DNA of 41,559 nt from SG8-41 sp035649495 (GCA_035649495.1 DASRJL010000177.1:1-41559); one strand, 5' to 3'; numbered from the stretch's first letter, positions 1-8,825 are shown. Numbers and translations are program-made. Notes: generated from the letters alone by a model not told the origin.

Positions 1-108
1 CGCGAAGTTGACCGGCGTCGCCGGCTGCGAGGCCTTGGCCAGCGCCGCGCCGCCCCGCGCTGCCACGCCCGCCGCGAGTGTTCCCAGTACGAAGTCGCGT
101 CGTTTCAT
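1..108 (-). CDS. Tat-signal protein, N-terminal fragment (cut by window edge)
   Basis: Only the first 36 codons are in the window, from the ATG at 108; the frame is open to base 1. The start MKRRDFVLGTLAAGVAA is a twin-arginine-type signal (RRDFVLG) followed by an Ala/Gly-rich hydrophobic stretch and a likely AKA cleavage site, so the product is probably exported folded. A GGGGAG ribosome binding site precedes the ATG. It starts 35 bp after the end of the enolase-superfamily gene on the same strand and is probably co-transcribed with it. The mature part is missing, so no function can be assigned; a substrate-binding or redox protein is possible. Confidence 0.7.
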   Translation of the reverse strand, partial: MKRRDFVLGTLAAGVAARGGAALAKASQPATPVNFA

Positions 109-143
109 CGTCGTCTCCCCTGGTATGCCCTGCGGTTATTCCC

Positions 144-1340
144 TCACCTCTTCGGGACGTGCGCCGCCTGCCCCGGCTTCCACGGATGCGCCCGCACCGC
201 TTCTTCGTTGACCGTCATTCCCCACCCCGGGCCGTCGGGAATCTTCATGTAACCCCCGACGATCTCCGGCGGCTTGCTGACAAGGTCATCCTTCCAGGGG
301 ACGTCGTCGATATCGATCTCCATGATGCGCACGTTGGGCAGCGAGGCGCACACGGCCGCGCTCATGTAGGTCGAGAGGTGGCTGTAATGGTTATGCGGCG
401 CGATGTTGTGCTGGAACGTGGCCGCCAGGTCACCGACCTTCTTGCCCTGCGCGACGCCGTTCCAAGGGATGTCGAGCATGAAGACATCGGCGGCGTGGCG
501 CTGGAAGAAGGGCAGGTACTCCTTCATGTGGATCAACGTCTCGCCGGTGCAGATCCGCGTGGAGGTGGACTGCTTGATCTGAAGGAGCGCGTCCGGATCG
601 GGAGTGTCGATTTCCAGCCAGTGCAGGTTGTAGGGCTCCAGCGCCTTCGCTATGCGCATGCACGCTTCGGGTTTGAAATGAAAGTTGAGGTCGAGGTTGA
701 TGTCGAAATCCGGTCCGACCGCGTCGCGTATGGTCCCGATGTGCTTCTCGATGTGGCTGATGAGCCAATTGGGCGCCCATTCGTCGTTGGCTCCCATCGA
801 GTCGTCGAAGCCGCTCTGCCACGTCGCTCCTTTCCCCGGCATGACAATATTGGTCTTCAATGCCGTGAACCCGCGTGCGACCACCTCCTTCGCCAGCGCC
901 GTGACGTCGCTCCAGCTCTCGATAGGCGGCTTGCGCACGATGTCGGGGTGGCGCACCCGCGTGGTGCCGCAGTGCGACCAGTAGAGGCGCACGCGGTTGC
1001 GCGTCGGTCCGCCCAGCAGCTCGGCCACCGAGATGCCGAGCGAGCGCGCCTTGATCTCCACCAGCGCGCATTCGATGCCGGCGATGGCGCGCGCCGCGAT
1101 GCCGCCGGGGCTGGAGCGCGTGTTGCGCAGCATGTCGATGAAGCGAGCCTCGTACGCGCGAGGGTCCTGGCCGATCAGCACGGCGCCGAGATCGCGCACC
1201 GCGCCGCAGACGGCGTTCGGTACGCGCGTGTCGGAGCATTCGCCCCAGCCGGTGATGCCCTCGTCGGTCTCGACCTTGACGTAGGTCCACGCGCGCCAGC
1301 CGCCGTCGACGATGAATGTTTCGAGCTTGCTGATCTTCAT
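144..1340 (-). CDS. Mandelate racemase/galactonate dehydratase-like enolase-superfamily enzyme
   Basis: 398 aa, normal length for the MR/MLE branch of the enolase superfamily, which abstracts the alpha-proton of a carboxylate substrate using Mg2+. The N-terminal capping domain covers about 1-130. The barrel carries the three expected metal ligands: D217 in DINLDLN, E243 in LHWLEIDTP and E267 in TGETLI. A histidine candidate for general acid/base, H316, lies in IAPHNHYSH, as in galactonate/mannonate dehydratase-type members. AGGGAG precedes the ATG. It probably dehydrates or epimerises a sugar acid; the substrate is not readable. The Bug receptor at 1519 is divergent and the Tat-signal protein at 108 follows on the same strand, suggesting a sugar-acid uptake and catabolic set. 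Confidence 0.85.
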   Translation of the reverse strand: MKISKLETFIVDGGWRAWTYVKVETDEGITGWGECSDTRVPNAVCGAVRDLGAVLIGQDPRAYEARFIDMLRNTRSSPGGIAARAIAGIECALVEIKARSLGISVAELLGGPTRNRVRLYWSHCGTTRVRHPDIVRKPPIESWSDVTALAKEVVARGFTALKTNIVMPGKGATWQSGFDDSMGANDEWAPNWLISHIEKHIGTIRDAVGPDFDINLDLNFHFKPEACMRIAKALEPYNLHWLEIDTPDPDALLQIKQSTSTRICTGETLIHMKEYLPFFQRHAADVFMLDIPWNGVAQGKKVGDLAATFQHNIAPHNHYSHLSTYMSAAVCASLPNVRIMEIDIDDVPWKDDLVSKPPEIVGGYMKIPDGPGWGMTVNEEAVRAHPWKPGQAAHVPKR

Positions 1341-1352
1341 TGAGTCTCCCTA

Positions 1353-1490
1353 ACTGCGGTGCGGATACTGCGGTGCAGGTACTGCGGTTCAGATACTACG
1401 GCTCGAAGGCGAGTCTACAACGTTTTACCAAATCGCCTCACCTGGTCCGCTTCATCTGGACCGCTTCATCCGCACCGCTTCATCGGGGCC
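1353..1490. repeat. 14-bp unit repeat in inverted arrangement (family E)
   Basis: Between the divergent genes at 1340 and 1519. The left arm holds three to four units of 14 bp (1353-1408) starting ACTGCGGTGCGGAT and becoming degenerate. After a 38 bp spacer the right arm (1447-1490) has three 14 bp units of the type CCGCTTCATCCGCA, which are the reverse complement of the same motif. The array at the end of the window (41490-41559) uses the same unit. The arms could fold into a long imperfect hairpin in the shared 5' region. Confidence 0.75.
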
Positions 1491-1518
1491 GCTTTTTCCT
1501 TGCGTGTAGAATCGGCGC

Positions 1519-2493
1519 ATGCGACTTCCACCGAAATATGCCATTTGCGCGGGGGCGATCGCGCTTGCCGCGTGCTCCCTCCCCGCGCTCGGGCAAACCT
1601 ATCCGACGCGCGCCGTGCGCCTGGTCGTGCCCTTCGCGCCGGGCGGCTCGACCGACGTGCTGGGACGCATCATCGGCCAGCGCCTGTCCGAGTCCGTGGG
1701 CCAACCGGTCATCGTCGACAACCGACCGGCGGGAGGCGGTACCGTCGGCAGCGACGTCGTCGCGAAGGCGCTGCCGGACGGTCACACGCTGCTCATCGGA
1801 TCGATTGCGACCATGGCCTTCGCCAAGGCGATGTACCCGAAGCTGCCGTACGACCCCATGGGGGATTTCGAGCATATAGGGCTGTGGGTTTCTTTCCCTC
1901 TGGCCCTGGTTGTGCAGGCCGGAGCGCCCATCAGCGGGTTGAAGGACCTGCTCGACCAGGCCAGGGCGCGGCCGGGTACCCTGAAGCACGGCTTGCAGGG
2001 CATAGGAACGTCATCGCACATTTTCAACGAGTTGATGTGCAGCATGGCAGGCGTCAAGGTGGTCAACGTGCCGTACAAGGGCGGCGCCCCCGCGCTGATC
2101 GGCGTCCTCGTCGGAGAAGTGAACTACGCAATGGTCGCGGTCTCGACCGCGCTCACGCAGGTCGCGACCAGCAAGGTGCGAGCGCTGGGCGTGACCAGCG
2201 CGCGCGCGACGCCCAGCCTGCCGAACGTGCCGCCGATCGCGAGCGTCCTCCCGGGCTACAACGCGCTCAACTTCCACGGTCTGCACGCGCCCGCGAAGAC
2301 GCCGAAAGCGATCACCGCGAGGCTGCATGCGGAAACGACGGCGATACTCAAGCGCCCCGACGTGCAGGAGAAACTGGCCGGCCTCGCCATGGACGTCGCG
2401 GCGAGCACGCCCGAGGAGTACCGCGCGTTCATCAAGGCGCAGATCGCGCAGTGGACGCCGGTCGTGAAAGCCACCGGCGCGCGCGGGGAATGA
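1519..2493 (+). CDS. Bug/TctC-family periplasmic solute receptor 1
   Basis: 324 aa. The secretion signal covers about 1-26. It contains LAAC at 16-19, so lipoprotein processing is possible, although a type I cut after ALGQ also fits. Mature family landmarks are in order: YPTRAVRLVVPFAPGGSTD (28-46), DNRPAGGG (67-74), PDGHTLL (86-92) and VPYKGGAPAL (about 184-193). These form the two-domain fold that binds small carboxylates in this family. No ribosome binding site is evident before the ATG at 1519; the 14 bp repeats occupy the upstream region. It is divergent from the enolase-superfamily dehydratase, so a sugar-acid ligand is a reasonable guess. No TctA or TctB partner is nearby. Confidence 0.9.
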   Translation: MRLPPKYAICAGAIALAACSLPALGQTYPTRAVRLVVPFAPGGSTDVLGRIIGQRLSESVGQPVIVDNRPAGGGTVGSDVVAKALPDGHTLLIGSIATMAFAKAMYPKLPYDPMGDFEHIGLWVSFPLALVVQAGAPISGLKDLLDQARARPGTLKHGLQGIGTSSHIFNELMCSMAGVKVVNVPYKGGAPALIGVLVGEVNYAMVAVSTALTQVATSKVRALGVTSARATPSLPNVPPIASVLPGYNALNFHGLHAPAKTPKAITARLHAETTAILKRPDVQEKLAGLAMDVAASTPEEYRAFIKAQIAQWTPVVKATGARGE

Positions 2494-2518
2494 GGGCATC
2501 GGTCCGACACGCACGCTT

Positions 2519-2637
2519 CCCGACCACCCCGTCACTTCGTGACACCCCTCCTATATGAAGGAGGGGATTTTCTGTTACTACCTTCCCCTCCTCCGATGAG
2601 GAGGGGTGGCGCGCGAAGCCCGCCGGGGTGGTCCGGG
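2519..2637. repeat. CCCCTCCT palindrome element, copy C1
   Basis: Composite element with CCCCTCCT and AGGAGGGG arms around ATATGA (2545-2566), a second CCCCTCCT/AGGAGGGG hairpin (2585-2606), and outer arms CGACCACCCC (2521) and GGGGTGGTCC (2625-2634). The same modules recur at 6521-6546 and 37547-37670. It lies between the Bug gene and the DUF885 gene and may act as a terminator. It is not transposase-associated in this window. Confidence 0.75.
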
Positions 2638-2695
2638 CAAGTCAGCGCAGGTGGAGTATGCTGCGGGCTCGCGGCAAAGCGCTGCCAGACTACTC

Positions 2696-4474
2696 ATGAC
2701 AATGACCTTGTGGCCCATACTCGCCGCGGCGCTTGTCGCGGTTCATTCCGCAGGTGCATGGGGAGCCGAATCGGCTTCGCAACGCCTCGAGCGTCTTGCC
2801 GTCGAAGCGAACGAGCGGACGCTCGATCTCTTTCCCGTTTCGGAAACCATGGGCCGCGGCGCGGGCCCGCGCCAGGACCGCGTCGAGCTGCCGTTCACGG
2901 CGGAGCATCGCGAGCGGCAAAGAGCCCATCACCGCTGGGTGCTTCAGCAGCTCGACAGCATTCCCGAGCGCGAGCTTACAGCCAGCGAGAAGCTTACCCA
3001 TCAGCTTCTCGCCTACCGGAGCCGGGATTCGCTCGAGTGGCTGCAGTATCCCTTTCATCAGCACTTCATCTTTATCCAGCTGGGCGGGGTGCCCTCCCAC
3101 CTCATCCGCCTCGTGTCCCGGCAGCCGTTCCGGAACGAGGCCGATTACCGCGCGTGGCTCAGGCGCCTCGCGCGCTATCCGGAATTCCTGGACGGCGCCG
3201 CCCGCACCATGCGCGAGGGCGCCGGGGCCGGCGTCACGATACCGCGCGTGATAGTCGAGAACTCGCTGCAGCAGCTCGAAGCGCTGGCGCCCGATCCCTC
3301 CGGCATGGAGAAGAGCGCGCTGTGGAAGCCCATGACGCACATTCCGTCCGCAGTAGACGCCCCGGCACGAGCGCGCCTCGAAACCGACTACCGCAAGCTC
3401 CTCGCGGAGGCGGTTTTTCCGGCGATCCGCCGCCTTGCCGCGTTCGTGCGGGACGAGTACCTGCCGCTCGCCCGCACCTCGGACGGAATCTCGGCCCTGC
3501 CGCGAGGCGCCGAGATGTACCGCCTCGCCGTCAGGAGCGAGACCACCACCGACATGACGCCTGACGCGATCCACGACCTGGGTCTCAGGGAAGTCGCGCG
3601 GATCCAGGCGCAGCTGCTGGAAGCGGGCAAGCGGGCGGGTTTCAACGGTCCCATCAGCGATCTGCATCGCTGGATCCGGGAGAATCCTGCCAATTACCCC
3701 TTCAGCACGGCGGGCGAAGTGATCGCCTATCTCTACCGGATCCATGCGCGCATCGTTCCCCAGTTGCCGCGGCTGTTCGGGCGGCTTCCCAAGGCGCGGT
3801 TCGAGATACGGCCGACCGAGCCTGAGCTTGCAGCCACGACGCCCGCACAATGGCATCCCCCCTCCGACGACGGGACGCGTCCGGGAGTCTTCACGATTCC
3901 CGTTCTCGATCCGAAGGAGATGTCGACGCTCACCCTCGCGGCGCTGCTCGCGCACGAGGGCATGCCCGGGCACCATTTCGACGGCGGCATCAAGCTCGAG
4001 AACAAGGTTCCCGAATTCCGGCGGTGGATGTGGATCAACGCCTTTGGCGAAGGCTGGGGCCTGTACGCGGAGTACCTGGGCCACGATCTCGGCCTGTACG
4101 AGGACCCGCTGCCGCTTATGGGCCGCTATACCTTCGAGCTCTTCCGTGCGTGCCGCCTGGTGGTCGATACGGGGCTGCACGCGAAGGAATGGCCGCGGCA
4201 GCGCGCCATCCGCTACATGGCGGATGAATGCGGCTCCACGGAAGGCGGCGCGACCGCCGAGGTCCTCCGCTACATGGTCTGGCCGGGCCAGGCGCTCGGC
4301 TACAAGATCGGAGAGCTTGCGATACTCGACCTGCGCGCGCGCGCCGAGCGGCGCCTCGGATCGCGCTTCGACGTGCGCGCATTTCACGATGCGTTCCTCG
4401 CGGAAGGTCACATGCCGTTGAGCATGGCGCGCGAGCGGATGGAAGCGTGGATAGAGAACCAGGCGCGGAAATAA
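2696..4474 (+). CDS. DUF885-family exported protein (putative metallopeptidase-like)
   Basis: 592 aa from the ATG at 2696; a second ATG lies two codons on. An N-terminal signal peptide MTMTLWPILAAALVAVHSAGAWG leads to a mature protein that is typical in length and content for DUF885. The diagnostic segment is AHEGMPGHH, with H420, E421 and H426/H427 as candidate metal ligands, followed by FGEGWGLYAEY. Family members are treated as zinc-peptidase-like, often secreted, but activity is not well established. No clear ribosome binding site is visible. The upstream in-frame extension to 2606 runs through a repeat element and is unlikely to be translated. Function beyond a probable periplasmic hydrolase is unknown. 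Confidence 0.85.
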   Translation: MTMTLWPILAAALVAVHSAGAWGAESASQRLERLAVEANERTLDLFPVSETMGRGAGPRQDRVELPFTAEHRERQRAHHRWVLQQLDSIPERELTASEKLTHQLLAYRSRDSLEWLQYPFHQHFIFIQLGGVPSHLIRLVSRQPFRNEADYRAWLRRLARYPEFLDGAARTMREGAGAGVTIPRVIVENSLQQLEALAPDPSGMEKSALWKPMTHIPSAVDAPARARLETDYRKLLAEAVFPAIRRLAAFVRDEYLPLARTSDGISALPRGAEMYRLAVRSETTTDMTPDAIHDLGLREVARIQAQLLEAGKRAGFNGPISDLHRWIRENPANYPFSTAGEVIAYLYRIHARIVPQLPRLFGRLPKARFEIRPTEPELAATTPAQWHPPSDDGTRPGVFTIPVLDPKEMSTLTLAALLAHEGMPGHHFDGGIKLENKVPEFRRWMWINAFGEGWGLYAEYLGHDLGLYEDPLPLMGRYTFELFRACRLVVDTGLHAKEWPRQRAIRYMADECGSTEGGATAEVLRYMVWPGQALGYKIGELAILDLRARAERRLGSRFDVRAFHDAFLAEGHMPLSMARERMEAWIENQARK

Positions 4475-4623
4475 CCGTTACGTGCGAGAATCCACCGGAC
4501 GGCGGCCTCTGAAAGGAAATCGCTAGATCTAACACGGACATGTCGGCCGCCGGCGCGCCACCGGGGGTCACATCCCCGATCATGTATGATCGAGGCCCCT
4601 GTTCCGCCCCTCGACGCGCCCCG

Positions 4624-4644
4624 CTCACTGGTCACTGATCACTA
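4624..4644. repeat. GTCAC heptad repeat, copy D1
   Basis: Three 7-bp steps of the type GTCACTG-GTCACTG-ATCACTA end five bases before the ATG of the CoA-transferase gene and occupy the place where a ribosome binding site would be expected. Similar heptads occur near 23205, 24360, 27620, 32600 and, in variant forms, 31955 and 38690. Confidence 0.65.
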
Positions 4645-4647
4645 CAT

Positions 4648-5847
4648 ATGCTGCCCCTCGAAGACGTCAAAATCCTCGACCTCACGCACGCCCTCGCCGG
4701 CCCGTTCTGCTCGACCATGCTCGCCGATTTCGGCGCGCAGGTGATCAAGCTCGAGCCGCCCGGATTCGGCGATCTCGCGCGCGGCTGGGGCATCCCCCTG
4801 AAGAACGGCGAGACCTCGTATTTCGTCGGACTGCACCGCAACAAGCGGGGCATCGTGGTCGATCTGAAGAAACCGGAAGGCAAGGAGGTCTTCTTCAAGC
4901 TGGTCGAGAAGTGCGACGTCGTGATCGAAAACTTCCGCGTGGACGCCCTGAAGCGCCTGGGCCTCGATTACGAAGCAGCCCGCAGGCGCAACAAGGGCAT
5001 CATCTACTGCTCCATTTCCGGTTTCGGTCAGGACGGCCCGTACCGCGAGCGCGCGGCGCTGGACCTGATCCTCCAGGCCGAGAGCGGCATGATCAGCGTA
5101 ACGGGCGAGCCGGGTACCAGCGGCACGCGCGCCGGCGTCTCGATCGCCGACCTGACGGCGGGTATGTATGCCGCCTACGGAACCATGCTCGCGCTGAGGG
5201 TGAAGGACAAGACCGGCGAGGGCCAGAGGATCGACATCTCGATGCTGGAGGGACAGCTCTCGCTGCTCGGCACGTCTTTTTACAATTACTTCGCGACCGG
5301 CAAGGTCCCGGCGCCCATGGGCAACGCGTACGCCGTCGTGGTCCCGTATCAGACGTTCAAGACGAAGACGAAGGACCTCGCGATCGCGATCGCGGGAGAA
5401 AAGCTGTGGCGGAAATTCTGCCCCGTCATCGGCCGTCCGGAGCTGGCCGACGATCCGCGCTACAAGAGCACCACCGGCCGGATGACCAATCGCGGCACGT
5501 TGATCCCGACGCTGCAGGAAACGTTCCTGACGCGAACCTACGACGAGTGGGAAAAGCTGCTGCTCGAGAACGACATTCCAACGGGCGCCATCAACAACAT
5601 CGGGCAGGTCGCCGAGCATCCACAGGTGAAAGCCCGGAATGCGCTGCGCACCATGGAGCACCCGCGGGCGGGCACGGTGCACACCGTGGCGAGCCCGGTG
5701 CGCCTTTCCGAAACACCCGCGCAGATCAAGTCGCCGTCGCCGCTCCTGGGCCAGCACACGCACGAGGTGCTGCGCGAGGTGCTGGGGATGAAGCCGGAAG
5801 AGATTGCGGCGCTCGAGAAGGCGGAGGTAATCGCGGGGCAGAAATAG
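4648..5847 (+). CDS. CaiB/BaiF-family CoA-transferase (class III)
   Basis: 399 aa, the full length of a family III CoA-transferase. These enzymes move CoA between carboxylic acids through an aspartyl-CoA thioester. The start MLPLEDVKILDLTHALAGPF is the conserved N-terminus. The catalytic aspartate is D139 in RERAALDLILQAESG. RAGVSIADLTAGMYAAYG is also characteristic. Substrate acids cannot be read from sequence. The ATG directly follows a heptad repeat and has no Shine-Dalgarno motif, so initiation may be leaderless or weak. Its stop is 32 bp before the response regulator on the same strand. No acyl-CoA dehydrogenase or hydratase partner is adjacent. Confidence 0.9.
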   Translation: MLPLEDVKILDLTHALAGPFCSTMLADFGAQVIKLEPPGFGDLARGWGIPLKNGETSYFVGLHRNKRGIVVDLKKPEGKEVFFKLVEKCDVVIENFRVDALKRLGLDYEAARRRNKGIIYCSISGFGQDGPYRERAALDLILQAESGMISVTGEPGTSGTRAGVSIADLTAGMYAAYGTMLALRVKDKTGEGQRIDISMLEGQLSLLGTSFYNYFATGKVPAPMGNAYAVVVPYQTFKTKTKDLAIAIAGEKLWRKFCPVIGRPELADDPRYKSTTGRMTNRGTLIPTLQETFLTRTYDEWEKLLLENDIPTGAINNIGQVAEHPQVKARNALRTMEHPRAGTVHTVASPVRLSETPAQIKSPSPLLGQHTHEVLREVLGMKPEEIAALEKAEVIAGQK

Positions 5848-5879
5848 GGGATGACAGGCTGCCCCGGTATACTGGAACA

Positions 5880-6329
5880 ATGGACCAGAATATTCAGGAA
5901 CTGGAGATCCTGCTCGTCGAGGACAACCCGCTCGACGCAGAGCTCACCATGCGCTCTCTCAAGACAGGCGGGCTGGCCAACAGCCTTCTCTGGGTCAAGG
6001 ACGGACAGGAGGCCCTGGACTACCTGTTCCGGGAGGGACAGTACGCGGATCGTGCCCAGTCAATACCGCGTCTTGTCCTGCTCGACGTCAACATGCCGAA
6101 GGTAAATGGCGTCGAGGTGCTCAAAGCCATCAAGGCAGACCAGCGGACGCGGCGGATTCCCGTGGTCATGCTGACGTCTTCGTCGCAGGAGCGCGACATG
6201 GCCGACAGCTATCATCTCGGCGTCAACAGCTACATGATGAAGCCCGTCGACTTCGGGGCGTTCGCCGAGATCGTCCGCCGGGCCGGCTACTACTGGCTGG
6301 CGGTCAACGTGCAGCCCGGGTCGCCCTGA
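5880..6329 (+). CDS. Single-domain response regulator (Rcp1/CheY-like)
   Basis: 149 aa and one receiver domain with no output domain. All receiver landmarks are present: acidic pair E14/D15, phospho-acceptor D69 in LVLLDVNMP, T99 in VVMLTSS and K121-P122 in MMKPVDF. EDNPLDAELTMRSLK and the long alpha4 region place it with Rcp1-like stand-alone regulators that usually partner a phytochrome-type or hybrid sensor kinase. No histidine kinase is present in the window, so the partner is elsewhere. The ATG at 5880 follows the CoA-transferase by 32 bp and has only weak ribosome-binding sequence. Co-transcription with that gene is possible but has no obvious functional logic. Confidence 0.9.
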   Translation: MDQNIQELEILLVEDNPLDAELTMRSLKTGGLANSLLWVKDGQEALDYLFREGQYADRAQSIPRLVLLDVNMPKVNGVEVLKAIKADQRTRRIPVVMLTSSSQERDMADSYHLGVNSYMMKPVDFGAFAEIVRRAGYYWLAVNVQPGSP

Positions 6330-6332
6330 GTA

Positions 6333-6470
6333 AATCTTCACCGCCAAGAACGCCAGGCCCGCGAAGGAAGGCGGCAAAGCTTCACCGCGGAGTGCTCGAA
6401 ACCGCGAAGGAAGGCGGAACAGCTTTACCTGCGGAGGACGCCAAGGGAACGATATTAAGATCTACCCCAA
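6333..6470. repeat. TTCACCGC...GCGAAGGAAGGCGG degenerate repeat (family F)
   Basis: Three imperfect copies of a unit of roughly 43-49 bp beginning CTTCACCGC and ending GCGAAGGAAGGCGG start near 6334, 6380 and 6423, the last one decayed. It is non-coding filler between the response regulator and the TrmO-like gene. Such AC-GCGGAGGACGCC-type intergenic repeats are common in proteobacterial genomes and have no known function. Confidence 0.6.
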
Positions 6471-6520
6471 GGTCGCGAAGACAACGCCAAGGTTGGTGCG
6501 TGGGGGAGGGAAATTTGGCT

Positions 6521-6546
6521 CGCCCCTCCTTCATATAGGAGGGGCG
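6521..6546. repeat. CCCCTCCT palindrome element, copy C2
   Basis: A compact perfect palindrome: 10-bp arms CGCCCCTCCT and AGGAGGGGCG around TCATAT. It lies 37 bp upstream of the TrmO-like start. It could form a very stable hairpin in RNA, but there is no U-tract for a classical intrinsic terminator. It is the simplest copy of the module found at 2519 and 37547. Confidence 0.7.
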
Positions 6547-6582
6547 GACGCGACTCCATGATCTGTGCACAGGAGGACAACC

Positions 6583-7056
6583 ATGGCGATCTCCAACATA
6601 GAGCCGATTGGTTATGTCTCCGCGCCGCGCCCGCACGCAGAGGACGACTTCTGGGGTGGAGAAGAAGCTTCCATCACGCTGACCGCGACGTTCACCGCGG
6701 AGGCTCTCGCAGGCCTTGCCGATTTTTCTCACGTCGAGGTCCTGTTCCTCTTCCACGAGGTCGATCCCTCGCGAATCGTCGCCGGCGCGCGGCATCCTCG
6801 CAACAACGAGGCCTGGCCCGCGGTAGGCATCTTCGCTCAGCGCGGCAAGAACCGCCCGAATCGAATCGGCAGCACGGTCTGCCGCCTCGTCCGCGTGGAC
6901 GGCACCACCCTGCACGTGACGGAGCTCGACGCCATCGACGGCACGCCCGTGCTGGACATCAAGCCGGTCATGGCCGAGTTTCTGCCGCGAGAGCCCATTC
7001 GCCAGCCGGACTGGTCGACCGAGCTCATGCGCCAGTACTGGCTGCGCAAGGATTAG
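6583..7056 (+). CDS. TrmO/TsaA-family protein (putative SAM-dependent tRNA methyltransferase)
   Basis: 157 aa from the ATG at 6583, preceded by an AGGAGG site at 6571. The fold family (UPF0066, TrmO) N6-methylates threonylcarbamoyl-adenosine-37 in some tRNAs using SAM. The hallmark segments are IEPIGYV (6-12), GIFAQRGKNRPNRIGST (82-98) and the C-terminal AIDGTPVLDIKPV (117-129). The usual NPIGLS motif reads NRIGST here, marking a divergent subfamily that may not methylate tRNA. The gene converges on the amidohydrolase gene, leaving 83 bp between them. Confidence 0.85.
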   Translation: MAISNIEPIGYVSAPRPHAEDDFWGGEEASITLTATFTAEALAGLADFSHVEVLFLFHEVDPSRIVAGARHPRNNEAWPAVGIFAQRGKNRPNRIGSTVCRLVRVDGTTLHVTELDAIDGTPVLDIKPVMAEFLPREPIRQPDWSTELMRQYWLRKD

Positions 7057-7139
7057 ATCAGCGCCCGGAGTACGGTCAACGGCCCGTCTCGGACGGCCAC
7101 CTTCGACTCCGCATGAGACGTTGAACAGAATTTCCTCTC

Positions 7140-8807
7140 TCAAGCCGCCCTGAAGATCTCACGCCCGCCAAGGAAAGTTCGATCGACACGGATGTCCTTC
7201 AGTCGATCCAGGTCGCAGGAAAGTGGATCTTCAGCGAGCACGACCATGTCGGCAACCTTCCCGCCCTCGAGGGATCCGTATCTATCCTCGTTCCAGGTCA
7301 GGCGGTGCCCGCTTTGCGCTGCCATCCGCAGCGCCTCGTCCCGGGTCAGCTGACTGTCTCCGAGTTGTCGCCGACCATCCTCGTCCCAGCGCGCAATCGC
7401 CTCCCACGCCGTCCACAGCATCGAATAGGGCACGCCGTCGGTCGAAAGCGCGACCGGCACGCCACCGTCCAGCATGCGCCGGATCGGGATGCCCTGGTCG
7501 CCGAGTTGGTCGAGACCGTAGCGATCGCCCGCCATCCAGAGAAAACCCGGCACCACCGTGGCGATGACGCCGAGCGCTTTCATGCGCCGGATCTGCGCGT
7601 CGCTCGCCTGGTTGACGTGGATGACCACCCAGCGGCGGTCCCGAATCGGCACCTCCTTGTCGATGGCCTCGTAGGCGCTGAGAGCGTATTCGAGATCGCG
7701 GCTGACCACGCAATTCACGCGCAGGCCGAGCCGGGCCGCTTCGACGCCGAGCTTAACGAAACGCTCCTGTGTCATTGCCTGGTAGAAATGTCCCGCCCAC
7801 TGATCATAGGGATAACCCGCCGCGATGATGTCCGCGACCGTGCTGTCGGCATGGCCGCCGAGATTGATTCCTTCGACGCGCAGGATATCGTCGCCGCGGC
7901 CCCGGCCGCCGGCAACGGCGGCATAGTGGTGAAAGAGGTCGAGCAGCCGTTTGTCGTCGAACGCCGCGCTCGGCATGCTGACCGGGGCGTGCATGCGCAA
8001 CGGCAAGACGCCGATCTCGGCATTCTCGCGGTACGCGCGTATGACGGTGGGCGTGAGACCGTGACCTTCATAGAGCGACGTCGTTCCCGCCGCTGCATAG
8101 GCCTGTGCGCCGAGGCGCACGCTGTCCACCCGATCGGAGTACTTGAAGCGAGGCAGGCCGCGGAACAGGGTGTACTCCAGGACCGGCACGAAGTTTCTCT
8201 CCAGGAACACACCCGTCGGCTCGCCGCGCGCATCCTTCAAGATCTCGACGTTGTGCGGAGCGGGCGTATCGCGCGTCACGCCGGCGCGCCTGAGCGCCAG
8301 CGAGTTGGCGACCGACGGAAACGGGCGGCGGCTCCACCAGCCCCACACCGCACGGATGTAGACGGCGTGGTCGGGAGCGACGGCATCGAGGTCATGGCGG
8401 GTCGGGAAGCGGCCGTCGGCCAGTTGCTCGGGGCGGCTGATGTACTCGTGCGGCGGCTCGCCCATCGGCATGAGCACGATCCACTCGCCGGCTGGTATCG
8501 TCTGCGCCGCACGTTTTACCACATCGACGATATCTACCACGGAGTGAAGCCCGGCAATGGGGATGCCGCCCCGCGCCTTGAGACCTTCCCGGTCCGCGTG
8601 CGGATGCGCGTCGAACAACCCCGGCAGCACCGAGCGACCCTCGAGATCGATGAGCCGTGTACCGGGAGCGGCGTCCTTGAGAAGCGCCGCATCGTCGCCG
8701 ACGGCTGCGATGTGACCCGATCGCACCGAGATCGCCTGCGCGACTCGTGAGCTGCGATCGAGCGTGATGATCTTGCCGCCGTGCAGGATCAGATCAGGAG
8801 GAAGCAT
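7140..8807 (-). CDS. Amidohydrolase-superfamily protein (amidohydrolase 3, YtcJ-like)
   Basis: 555 aa with the two-part layout of the YtcJ/amidohydrolase-3 group: an N-terminal beta-sandwich (LILHGGKIITLDRSS...), the metal-binding barrel starting at LPGLFDAHPH (H68 and H70), and a return to the sandwich at GSLEGGKVADMVVLAEDP. A barrel-end aspartate candidate lies in VALSTDGVP. This group hydrolyses N-acyl or exocyclic amide bonds, often with one or two Zn2+. No signal peptide is present. No convincing ribosome binding site precedes the ATG at 8807. It is divergent from the amidase at 8944, and the pair suggests amide or N-acyl compound degradation. The exact substrate is unknown. Confidence 0.88.
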   Translation of the reverse strand: MLPPDLILHGGKIITLDRSSRVAQAISVRSGHIAAVGDDAALLKDAAPGTRLIDLEGRSVLPGLFDAHPHADREGLKARGGIPIAGLHSVVDIVDVVKRAAQTIPAGEWIVLMPMGEPPHEYISRPEQLADGRFPTRHDLDAVAPDHAVYIRAVWGWWSRRPFPSVANSLALRRAGVTRDTPAPHNVEILKDARGEPTGVFLERNFVPVLEYTLFRGLPRFKYSDRVDSVRLGAQAYAAAGTTSLYEGHGLTPTVIRAYRENAEIGVLPLRMHAPVSMPSAAFDDKRLLDLFHHYAAVAGGRGRGDDILRVEGINLGGHADSTVADIIAAGYPYDQWAGHFYQAMTQERFVKLGVEAARLGLRVNCVVSRDLEYALSAYEAIDKEVPIRDRRWVVIHVNQASDAQIRRMKALGVIATVVPGFLWMAGDRYGLDQLGDQGIPIRRMLDGGVPVALSTDGVPYSMLWTAWEAIARWDEDGRRQLGDSQLTRDEALRMAAQSGHRLTWNEDRYGSLEGGKVADMVVLAEDPLSCDLDRLKDIRVDRTFLGGREIFRAA

Positions 8808-8825
8808 CCGTAGGCATTGTAATTC

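Noticed and set aside
2690..4411. 573-codon minus-strand open frame
   Set aside because: Antisense to the DUF885 gene; composition is that of a shadow frame and no motif is seen.
6521..6546. Classical intrinsic terminator
   Set aside because: The palindrome is strong, but no U-tract follows on either strand and the same module occurs in other contexts; recorded as a repeat.
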